In this document: piece after piece, positions 20,901 to 28,265 of the stretch
Numbering within the stretch: the stretch's first letter is position 1
Layout: each line of letters opens with the position of its first letter
NCBI RefSeq assembly: GCF_004341845.1
Contig: NZ_SLVB01000001.1
Span: forward strand, 930,001 to 994,000
Direction: 5' to 3'
Length of the DNA stretch: 64,000 bases
Source of the DNA: Novosphingobium sp. PhB165
GTDB taxonomy: Bacteria > Pseudomonadota > Alphaproteobacteria > Sphingomonadales > Sphingomonadaceae
Notes under the pieces: model-generated
Seen by the model: the letters and a program-made list of their open reading frames with translations, nothing else
What the model was told of the DNA's origin: nothing
The model's database searches: none
Program-made: the position numbers and the translations under genes

Positions 20901-21920
20901 ATGACTCTGGTTACCGAGACAGATCTGGCCCATCGCCCTGGTGGACGCCCCCGCGTTATCGTCACGCGGCGCCTGCTGCCGGGGGTCGAAACGCGCATGA
21001 CCGAGTTGTTCGACGTGGTTCTCAATGCCGACGACACACCGATGACGCGCGACGCGCTTGCCGCTGCCATGCGCGAATGCGACGTGCTCGTCCCCACGGT
21101 GACCGACCGCATCGACGCCGAACTGATCGCGCAGGCGGATCCGCGATTCGGCATGATCGCGAACTTCGGCGCCGGAACCGAACATATCGATGTCGATGCC
21201 GCCCGGGCGCGGGGGATCGTCGTCACCAATACGCCGGGTGTCTTCACCGACGACACCGCCGATCTCACGCTGGCGCTCATTCTCTTCACCATGCGGCGAT
21301 TCGGCGCGAACCAGGCCATTCTGCGCGACGGCCAATGGAAAGGCTGGGCGCCGTCCACGATGCTTGGCAGCGCGCTGTCCGGCAAGCGACTCGGGATCGT
21401 CGGAATGGGACGCATCGGTCAGGCCGTTGCCCATCGCGCCCGCGCCTTTGGACTTGAGGTGGTCTATCACAACCGCCGCCGTCTCCCGTCCGCTCTGGAG
21501 ACCATGTTCGGCGCCCGGTTCGAAGCGGATCTGGAGCGCCTCATCGCCGAAAGCGACATTCTGACGCTCCATTGCCCCGCCCTGCCCGGCGGTGCGCCGC
21601 TAATTGATGCAGACAGGCTTGCCCTGATGAAGTCCGGCGCCTGCCTTATCAACACCGGGCGCGGGCAACTGGTTGACGAGGACGCCCTGATCGACGTGCT
21701 AACCCAAGGCCGGATCGCCGGCGCGGGGCTCGATGTCTTCGCGCGGGAACCGAGTATCGACCCGAGGCTGCTCGCGCTCCCTAATGTGGTTGCCCTTCCC
21801 CATCTCGGCAGCGCAACTTTCGAGGGCCGGGGCGAAGCAGGTGAGCGGATCATCGCCAATATCCGCTTCTGGGTCGATGGCCACCGCCCGCCCGATCAGG
21901 TCCTGCCCGACTTGCCCTAG
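20901..21920 (+). CDS. D-isomer-specific 2-hydroxyacid dehydrogenase
   Basis: 339 residues. NAD(P)-dependent reductase of glyoxylate or hydroxypyruvate type. The Rossmann motif GIVGMGRIGQAVAHRARAFG lies in the middle. The catalytic triad can be placed: Arg in NTGRGQLVDE, Glu in FAREPS and His in PHLGSAT. The ATG at 20901 directly follows an in-frame GTG at 20898. The exact substrate cannot be told from sequence; glyoxylate/hydroxypyruvate is the most usual for this subgroup. Confidence 0.9.
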   Translation: MTLVTETDLAHRPGGRPRVIVTRRLLPGVETRMTELFDVVLNADDTPMTRDALAAAMRECDVLVPTVTDRIDAELIAQADPRFGMIANFGAGTEHIDVDAARARGIVVTNTPGVFTDDTADLTLALILFTMRRFGANQAILRDGQWKGWAPSTMLGSALSGKRLGIVGMGRIGQAVAHRARAFGLEVVYHNRRRLPSALETMFGARFEADLERLIAESDILTLHCPALPGGAPLIDADRLALMKSGACLINTGRGQLVDEDALIDVLTQGRIAGAGLDVFAREPSIDPRLLALPNVVALPHLGSATFEGRGEAGERIIANIRFWVDGHRPPDQVLPDLP

Positions 21921-22010
21921 GCGCGGTAACTTGTCTCGTAACCTTTTCCTGCTCTAAGTCCTCCCCGGGGCCCGGTTTTCTGGCCGGTCCATTTCGGGGG
22001 GAATGGTTCG

Positions 22011-23303
22011 ATGAACACGCGCGGCACGGTTACCGTGGCGACTTTGCTTGCGGCTCTGCCGCGCCCTGCCTTGGCGCAATCGCTGCATGATGCGGTGAAC
22101 AGCGGCGATACCGCATGGCTGCTTGCCGCCGCCGCGCTTGTACTACTGGCCGCGCTTCCCGGCATAGCCCTGCTCCATTCCGGGCGGCTGCGCGCGGGCA
22201 ACGGCATGTCCGTGCTGTTTCAAACCCTCGCCATCGTTGCCGTCGTCAGCCTGATCTGGACGGTGGTTGGCTACACGCTGGCCTTCGGTGACGTATCGGG
22301 CGGCTGGATTGGCGCCGGCAATGCCTGGATGCTGATCCGGCTGAGCGCCGTGCGCGCGGGTACCGCCATTCCCGAAAGCGCCTTCGTTCTCTTCCAGCTT
22401 GTCGCGGCAACGCTGGCTCCCGTGCTGATGACCGGCGCCTGGGCCGAGCGCGCGCGGTTCGGATGGGTCGTGCTGTTCTGCGCGCTGTGGTCGCTTATGG
22501 CCGCAGCGCCGATCTCGCACTGGGTCATGGGCGGAGGCTGGCTGGCGAGTTCGGTCGGCACGCTCGACTGGAGCGGCGGTCTGCCCATCTTCGTCGCGAC
22601 GGGTGCGTCCTCGCTGGTCGTCGCGGTGATGATGGGTCGCCGTCTCGATTATCCCGGTGAACGTGACGGCAACGGCGGCATCCCGCTGCGACTGGCCGGT
22701 AGCGCGCTGGTCTGGATCGGCGGCATTGGCCTCTGCGGAGGCTGGGCCCTTGCCGCTTCCGATGCTGCAGCCGCCGCCGCGATCAACGCGCACGTCGCCA
22801 TGGCCGCAAGTGTATTCACCTGGTTTGCCGCCGACCGCCTGAGCCACGGCCGTATCGGATCGTCAGGCCTCGGTTCAAGCGTGCTCGCCGGCCTTGCCGC
22901 CGTCGCTCCCGCCGCCGGATACATATCGCCCGGTGCCGCGCTGGTGCTGGGCATTCTCGGAGCGCTGGCGGCACGGCAGGGACTGCGATTACTTGCCCGC
23001 GCACGGATCGATGACACCCTTGGCATCTTTGCTATAGCCGGGCTTCCCGCCATGATTGGAACCCTGCTTCTCGGCCTGTTCCTGAGCCCATCCTTCGGCG
23101 GAACAGGGTATGCCCGCGGTCATACGATGATCTCGCAGATCTTCGCGCAGGCGGTGGGCCTTGGCGCCGTGGTCCTCTGGGCGGCCGTCGCGAGCACCAT
23201 CGCCGCACTCATGGCCTCGGTCCTCTTCCCGATGCGCATGTCGGAACATGCCGAACGCAACGGGCTCGACTTCAGCAGCCACGGGATCGGCCCCGCCACA
23301 TGA
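22011..23303 (+). CDS. Amt-family protein with altered pore residues
   Basis: 430 residues, signal-like N-terminus then about 11 transmembrane helices. The family frame is clear: NSGDTAWLLAAAALVLLAAL, APISHWVMGGGWLAS and the C-terminal RNGLDFSSHG. The functional residues differ. By eye against E. coli AmtB, H168 becomes F194, H318 becomes A343, F107 becomes A132, F215 becomes L241, W212 becomes G238 and S219 becomes W245; D160 is kept as D186. It is therefore unlikely to conduct ammonium in the normal way; it may be a sensor, partner protein or a channel for something else. No glnK lies nearby. It overlaps the DUF805 gene as ATGA. Confidence 0.88.
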   Translation: MNTRGTVTVATLLAALPRPALAQSLHDAVNSGDTAWLLAAAALVLLAALPGIALLHSGRLRAGNGMSVLFQTLAIVAVVSLIWTVVGYTLAFGDVSGGWIGAGNAWMLIRLSAVRAGTAIPESAFVLFQLVAATLAPVLMTGAWAERARFGWVVLFCALWSLMAAAPISHWVMGGGWLASSVGTLDWSGGLPIFVATGASSLVVAVMMGRRLDYPGERDGNGGIPLRLAGSALVWIGGIGLCGGWALAASDAAAAAAINAHVAMAASVFTWFAADRLSHGRIGSSGLGSSVLAGLAAVAPAAGYISPGAALVLGILGALAARQGLRLLARARIDDTLGIFAIAGLPAMIGTLLLGLFLSPSFGGTGYARGHTMISQIFAQAVGLGAVVLWAAVASTIAALMASVLFPMRMSEHAERNGLDFSSHGIGPAT

Positions 23304-23812
23304 ACGATACGATGAAGACTTGGCTTCGATACGGCACCCGGGCGCTGCGCCTGACTTTCAGTGCCGCCGGTCGCGCTAGTCGCGCCGAAGTGCTGGCATG
23401 CGGGGTGAGCCTGATCCTGCTCAATCTGCTGCTGTCGGGAACGGCATCGCTGTTTCTATCAGGGGATGCCTTGAAGTGGGCCCGTCTGGGCATTCCCGCC
23501 CTGATCGTACTGCCTTGCTTCGCGCTGTTCGTCCGGCGCGCGCACGACCTGAATTTCAGCGGCTTGTGGACCCTGCCAATTCCGATCCTTGCGCTGCAAA
23601 ACCTGTCTCTGGACCTCGTGACCCTGTCGGCAGGCTGGGATGCGCGCGGCAGTGTCGAAGCGGTTACGCGCTATCTCGACTGGCTGCTGTTTCCGGCATT
23701 CGCGCTCGTCTGCCTTGCGCTCGTCTGCATCCCCGGAACGCGCGGTACGAACCGTTTCGGTCCGGATCCGAGGGCGATAACGCCTCCCGCATCCGGACCG
23801 GAAACAGCCTGA
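23300..23812 (+). CDS. DUF805 family membrane protein
   Basis: 170 residues. DUF805 features are visible: FSAAGRASRAEVL at the start, FVRRAHDLNFSGLW in the middle and the end motif IPGTRGTNRFGPDP. It has four hydrophobic segments. Function is unknown for the family. Its ATG overlaps the Amt-like stop (ATGA), so the two are translated together. Seven bases separate its stop from the convergent dehydratase gene. Confidence 0.88.
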   Translation: MNDTMKTWLRYGTRALRLTFSAAGRASRAEVLACGVSLILLNLLLSGTASLFLSGDALKWARLGIPALIVLPCFALFVRRAHDLNFSGLWTLPIPILALQNLSLDLVTLSAGWDARGSVEAVTRYLDWLLFPAFALVCLALVCIPGTRGTNRFGPDPRAITPPASGPETA

Positions 23813-23819
23813 AGGGTCG

Positions 23820-25004
23820 TCAGCCGGGCTTCTTCGGCAGGGCGATCTCGGCCACGCCGGCGCACATGAGCGTGCCCTTCTGGTTCATCATCTTGTGCTT
23901 GACCTGCACGAGGTGACGTCCTTCTTCGTCCACCATCTTGTCGATCACTTCGGCAGTCTGGATGGTGATGTCGCCCGAAAGCGCCGGACCGCGATAGTTG
24001 GCGGTGGAGTGGACCACCATGCCCCATTCGCCGGCCCAACCCGCCAGATAATCGGTCACCCAGGCACCCATCGAAGCGCCATAGCCATAAGCGCGCGGCA
24101 TGCCGATCTTGCGCGCATACTTCGGGAAGAGGTGCCCGCGCGAAGGGCCGATATAGGCGCCGTCGGTCAATTCGGGATTGATCCGCTCCATATGCGGGTC
24201 GTTCTCGTGCCCTGCCATCTCTGCCGTGAAGCCGAGCGCGGCAAGATCAAGTTCACGGCGGTCAAGCGTGCCCCAGGTGGTGAAGAGATAGGAACGCCAC
24301 TCGGTGGTGAAGCTGGCGACGGTGTGGAGACCAATGACGCGCTCGGGAAGATGGTCGCCCACTTGCACGTCATCCCACCAGCGCTCGCCATGGCCCAGAT
24401 CGTGGAGCATCTGGATCCACGCGAACTTGCGCTCTTCCAGCTTTTCCAGTTCCTCGTCGGTCCACTCCGGTTCATCGAACTCTGCCGTGTTGACAGTGTC
24501 ACCGCCGGCGGAGGCGAGGTAGCGGATCGCCGTCGAACGCTGCTTGGCGATCAGTTCCCCGTTCTGGTTGCGGTAGAAATTGTCCCCGCGCTGGAAGCAG
24601 GTGGGGCCAAAGCCGGTGTTCTTGACCACATAGTCGAACGGAATGCGCTCGTTCGAAACGACATCGCCGCCGAAAATGCGCGGGCCATAGTGCCAGAACT
24701 CGTCACCGCCGAAGAGCAGGTGCGAATTGGGAATGCAGCCCATGCACGAAGGCGCGGTGCCATGGCCGTCGTCCATGACGATCGGGAAGCTCTGCGGCGC
24801 GACGAGACGGCCGAAGCGGCTCGCGGCAGCATAAGCCGGATCGAAATGGAGCAGGTTGGGATAGTGCATCCCCTGCACCCAGCGGCGAATATCGTTGTTG
24901 CCGAGCGGCTCGCGGATCGGCGAGGAATCGATGACCTTGCCGAGATACTGATCGATGTCCGAGCAATCGAGCGTGGCGCCCGTTGTCGATGTGGCATCAG
25001 CCAT
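23820..25004 (-). CDS. FAS1-like dehydratase / MaoC-type hot-dog protein
   Basis: 394 residues. Two hot-dog domains: an N-terminal FAS1-like dehydratase half (about 25-165) and a C-terminal half (about 215-390) with YGASMGAWVTDYLAGWAGEWG. Proteins of this type hydrate or dehydrate acyl-CoA thioesters. No partner acyl-CoA gene is adjacent apart from the divergent nitronate monooxygenase. The substrate is unknown. An inverted repeat 52 nt upstream could be its operator. Confidence 0.8.
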   Translation of the reverse strand: MADATSTTGATLDCSDIDQYLGKVIDSSPIREPLGNNDIRRWVQGMHYPNLLHFDPAYAAASRFGRLVAPQSFPIVMDDGHGTAPSCMGCIPNSHLLFGGDEFWHYGPRIFGGDVVSNERIPFDYVVKNTGFGPTCFQRGDNFYRNQNGELIAKQRSTAIRYLASAGGDTVNTAEFDEPEWTDEELEKLEERKFAWIQMLHDLGHGERWWDDVQVGDHLPERVIGLHTVASFTTEWRSYLFTTWGTLDRRELDLAALGFTAEMAGHENDPHMERINPELTDGAYIGPSRGHLFPKYARKIGMPRAYGYGASMGAWVTDYLAGWAGEWGMVVHSTANYRGPALSGDITIQTAEVIDKMVDEEGRHLVQVKHKMMNQKGTLMCAGVAEIALPKKPG

Positions 25005-25055
25005 GACGAAATTCCTCTCCTTTGCGGGCCATTCGCAATGGCCTTGTTACTAGTC

Positions 25056-25067
25056 GACAGTGCTGTC
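25056..25067. promoter_or_regulatory. Possible operator between dehydratase and monooxygenase genes
   Basis: Arms GACAG and CTGTC separated by two bases, 52 nt upstream of the dehydratase ATG. The form resembles TetR-type operators seen near acyl-CoA genes, but the arms are short and no regulator gene is adjacent. Confidence 0.3.
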
Positions 25068-25205
25068 TATTACATCGTGGGACATCGAGGTCACGCACCA
25101 AGGCCCTTGCCCGCTTGCAGTAACGCCGTGGCGCTACCACGCCCTCGACACGGCGCGGGCGTCCGATTATGCCACAATTTAATCGATCACTTAAACGGAC
25201 GAGAC

Positions 25206-26156
25206 ATGACCCTGCCTGCGCTTTTCGCGAACCTGCGCCTTCCCGTGATTGCCGCCCCGATGTTCATCGTCTCCAACCCCGAACTGGTGATCGCCCAGGT
25301 CCGTTCGGGAATCGTCGGGAGCTTTCCCGCGCTCAATGCCCGCCCCGCCAGTCAGCTCGATGACTGGCTGCACCAAATTTCCGAAGAAACAGAGGGTTGC
25401 ACGGCGCCTTTCGCAGTCAACCTGATCGTCCACAAGAGCAACAACCGACTTGAGGAAGACCTCAAGATGCTCGAAAAACACAAGGTTCCACTGGTCATCA
25501 CCTCGCTGGGCGCGATCCCGGAAGTCAACGCGGCGGTTCACAGCTGGGGCGGATTGGTCATGCACGATGTGATCGACGACCGGTTTGCGAAGAAGGCCGT
25601 CGAAAAGGGCGCTGACGGGCTGATCGCGGTTGCAGCGGGCGCGGGCGGACACGCCGGAACCCAGTCTCCATTCGCCCTGATGCAGGAAATCCGTGCGTGG
25701 TTCGACGGGCCGCTGGCACTTTCGGGGGCGATCGCCTGCGGACGCTCGATCCTCTCGGCGCAGGCCATGGGCGCGGACTTCGCCTATGTCGGCAGCCCGT
25801 GGATCGCCACCACCGAAGCCAATGCGACGGCAGCCTACAAGCAGGCCATCGTCGACAGCCATGCGGCCGATATCGTCTATTCCAGCCTGTTCACGGGCGT
25901 TCGCGGCAACTATTTGCGCTCGTCGATCGTCGCGGCCGGTCTCGATCCCGACAATCTGCCTGAAGGCGACAAGGCACAAATGGACTTCGGCTCGGGCGGC
26001 AATACCGCAGCCAAGGCCTGGAAGGACATCTGGGGCGCCGGTCAGGGCGTGGGCGCCATCGACCGGATCGAGCCGGTGGCCGATCTCGTCGCTGCACTGG
26101 ACGCGCAGTATCAGTCGGCCAAGACGGAGCTGCGCGCCCGCGCCGGCATCGCCTGA
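25206..26156 (+). CDS. Nitronate monooxygenase family flavoprotein
   Basis: 316 residues. FMN-dependent TIM-barrel enzyme of the 2-nitropropane dioxygenase family. Seen are LRLPVIAAPMFIVSNPELV at the start, AAGAGGHAGTQSPFAL for phosphate binding, and ALSGAIACGRSILSAQAMGADFAYVGSPW for the FMN site. The frame is open far upstream, but the ATG at 25206 with GGACGAG before it gives the normal N-terminus. Divergent from the acyl dehydratase. The true substrate is uncertain: many members near fatty-acid genes are not nitronate oxidisers. Confidence 0.88.
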   Translation: MTLPALFANLRLPVIAAPMFIVSNPELVIAQVRSGIVGSFPALNARPASQLDDWLHQISEETEGCTAPFAVNLIVHKSNNRLEEDLKMLEKHKVPLVITSLGAIPEVNAAVHSWGGLVMHDVIDDRFAKKAVEKGADGLIAVAAGAGGHAGTQSPFALMQEIRAWFDGPLALSGAIACGRSILSAQAMGADFAYVGSPWIATTEANATAAYKQAIVDSHAADIVYSSLFTGVRGNYLRSSIVAAGLDPDNLPEGDKAQMDFGSGGNTAAKAWKDIWGAGQGVGAIDRIEPVADLVAALDAQYQSAKTELRARAGIA

Positions 26157-26788
26157 GGCAATACGGACGGGGCAGGCAGCCGAGCCGGCAGGGCCGTCCC
26201 GTCCCAAAGCAGATCCGCCAGAGCGTCAAGGTCCGAGAAATCGAGACCATGGCCAAGCGGATCGTGACGGTTCAGCAAAGGGCGTGTGGCCCGACGCGCC
26301 AGCAGCAGCCGCCTCAACGCGCGGCGCAAAAGATCGAGCCGCATCTGCGCCTCGATCGCTGCCGCTTGCGGATCCCGCATATGCGCACGGCGCCAATACG
26401 CCTCGATCTGCGCCACGCGCTCAACGACAAGTTCGGTGTAACGGTGATGTGGCCCGCGATGGAGCGGCAGCCCCATGCGCAGGGCCGCCCGCTCATCGCA
26501 GGGCAGCAGCAATCCGTTATCGCGAAAATCCTCGAAGCGCAGGCTTTCCCGGCCGAGAGTCGTGAACATGCGCGCGAACGGCCTACGCCCGAGCAGTTCG
26601 CGCGGCAGCAGATGATGTCGCTGCAAACCGGGATCGTAGTCTGGCTGATGCCTGCGGTTGACCGCTCGGAAAGACAGGAATTCTCGCAGTGCCCGGCCGA
26701 TCCCGTCAATAATCCTGTCAATTCTGGCGCCAGATCCACACCACCTTGCCGACCTGCGACGGCTCCGCGAAAAGGCCGGGCGCGCCAT
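26111..26788 (-). CDS. AHH-domain protein (HNH/EndoVII-like nuclease fold)
   Basis: 225 residues if the ATG at 26788 is right. The core matches the AHH fold: QRHHLLPRELL (His58, His59), DNGLLLP (Asn91) and LHRGPHHRYTE (His110, His114/115). Domains of this type are predicted metal-dependent nucleases found in toxins and phage proteins. The rest is arginine-rich helices. There is no signal peptide or toxin delivery domain. It overlaps the upstream gene by 71 nt, and no ATG, GTG or TTG start nearer to that gene's stop is visible. It overlaps the monooxygenase 3' end by 46 nt, tail to tail. Confidence 0.75.
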   Translation of the reverse strand: MARPAFSRSRRRSARWCGSGARIDRIIDGIGRALREFLSFRAVNRRHQPDYDPGLQRHHLLPRELLGRRPFARMFTTLGRESLRFEDFRDNGLLLPCDERAALRMGLPLHRGPHHRYTELVVERVAQIEAYWRRAHMRDPQAAAIEAQMRLDLLRRALRRLLLARRATRPLLNRHDPLGHGLDFSDLDALADLLWDGTALPARLPAPSVLPQAMPARARSSVLAD

Positions 26789-27521
26789 CGATAGGGCCGG
26801 GCGTCGTCAGCGGGCCATGGCGTACGATATGGTCCACCACCCGGATGGCGAGCTTGACGGTGTCGGCCCGCCGCTCCCCCTCGGCCGCTTCGAGTTGGAA
26901 TTCCTGTCCGGAAAACGCAGCGAGACCCTGACTGGCGATGCTGCCGTCCTCTGCCGGTACCAATGCGGTCAAGCCGAGCACAGGAAAAGCGCCGCCGCCA
27001 AGCCAGTTCATCACCATGCGCGCGTAATAGCCTGGCGCCATGACCGTGCCCGCGGAATGCCACGCCACCGCGCTTACCGGTAGCTGCAGGGCAAGATCGG
27101 CCGCCAGACCGGCCAAGGTGCGCACGACCGGCAGCATCGTGCTGCCCCCCGCGATATGGCCGCCCGGTACAATCTCGACCGCTTCCAAAGCGCCCATTTC
27201 AGGCACCGCATCGAAACCGTAGGCGTGGCGGATTTCCGCCCCGGATGCCGGATTAGCGGGCGCAAGGCCCGACAGGTCAAATGTCAGCCCGCTCGACAGC
27301 AGTTCGAGCCATCCCTGCTCGCGCGGCGGCTTGTGGGTGATCCGGGCCGCCGGAGCACTGCCGTCGCCCCCGCCGAGCAGCCTTTCGATGTCTTCCACCG
27401 AGGGGCGCTTCCCCGCGGAAAACAGCAGCGAGACGCCCGTGACCGAAGAGCCTGGCCGTCGTTCCGCACCACGAAAGTCGAAGCTCACCGGATCATCCGT
27501 TTCCACCCCAGCACCTGACAT
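26718..27521 (-). CDS. Unrecognised protein upstream of the AHH gene
   Basis: 267 residues from an ATG at 27521 with GGGGG about 8 nt upstream. An in-frame TTG at 27548 is possible but less likely. It is predicted to be soluble, mixed alpha/beta, with DDPVSFDFRGAERRPGS at the start and WHSAGTVMAPGYYARMVMNWL in the middle. I do not recognise a family with confidence; a distant resemblance to DUF4261-like proteins is possible but weak. Its position directly before, and overlapping, the AHH gene suggests that the two act together. Confidence 0.7.
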   Translation of the reverse strand: MSGAGVETDDPVSFDFRGAERRPGSSVTGVSLLFSAGKRPSVEDIERLLGGGDGSAPAARITHKPPREQGWLELLSSGLTFDLSGLAPANPASGAEIRHAYGFDAVPEMGALEAVEIVPGGHIAGGSTMLPVVRTLAGLAADLALQLPVSAVAWHSAGTVMAPGYYARMVMNWLGGGAFPVLGLTALVPAEDGSIASQGLAAFSGQEFQLEAAEGERRADTVKLAIRVVDHIVRHGPLTTPGPIDGAPGLFAEPSQVGKVVWIWRQN

Positions 27522-27599
27522 CAATTTGCCCCCGTCGAATCCGTTCAATCGTCGCCCCGCGACCGGACATTAACCATACCCTGCAAGCACATGAAGGCC

Positions 27600-28073
27600 T
27601 CAGTAGATGCCGAGTGCAAGCCCTTCCGCGAAAGCCATGCCCAATTCGCAGCAAGAATCGAGATCGACCGGCGAAACTGTCTTCTCCGCCAGGATTTCCT
27701 GCGGCGTCTGCGCACCGAGCCGAACCACCAGCGGCGGCGCCACGCGCTTGAGCCGCCATCCGGTAACGATCCGCTCGATCTGCGCCTGCGCCCCGGCACC
27801 GTCGGAACCGGCAGCGATCGCGGTGGCATAGGGCCGCCCCTCCACCCGGCCGAGCAGCGGATAATAGCAGCGATCGAACATCTCCTTCATCTGTCCGGAC
27901 ATCGAACCAAGGTTCTCCGGACAAACGAAAACGTAGCCGGTCGCGCCCATCAGGATGGCGGGCATCGCCTCGGCTGCGGGAAGCAGAAAGGACGCCCTGC
28001 CCGCGCCTTCGGCAATGGCGAGCGCCATCGCCCGTGCCGCGCCGGTGCGGCTGTGCCAGATGATCGCCAGCAT
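27600..28073 (-). CDS. Flavodoxin-like NAD(P)H-dependent oxidoreductase
   Basis: 157 residues. The short Rossmann-like flavodoxin fold is suggested by the phosphate-binding loop HSRTGAARAMA near residue 7 and by CPENLGSMSGQMKEMFDRCYY near residue 51. Typical length for FMN-binding NAD(P)H-dependent reductases such as the WrbA/ArsH-like group. It lies 78 nt upstream of the 267-residue gene on the same strand. Substrate unknown. Confidence 0.8.
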   Translation of the reverse strand: MLAIIWHSRTGAARAMALAIAEGAGRASFLLPAAEAMPAILMGATGYVFVCPENLGSMSGQMKEMFDRCYYPLLGRVEGRPYATAIAAGSDGAGAQAQIERIVTGWRLKRVAPPLVVRLGAQTPQEILAEKTVSPVDLDSCCELGMAFAEGLALGIY

Positions 28074-28265
28074 CGCTCAGCCTCCCGCCGTAACCGCGAG
28101 CAAGGGCACCGGACGCTCCGTGGATCTGGTCATGGCCGTTTCCTCTCCGTTATCCGTGGAACTATACCGCGCATCGCCGCCGCTCCCTAGTGCCCAATGC
28201 AGGCAATCCCGCCTGAATGAGTGCGCGGGCTTCCCGCCGGGCACTGGCTGGTATAACCGCCCTGC

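Noticed and set aside
24976..26156. Long + strand frame 23895-26156 read as one 753-residue monooxygenase
   Set aside because: The first 437 codons are antisense to the dehydratase gene; the real start is the ATG at 25206.
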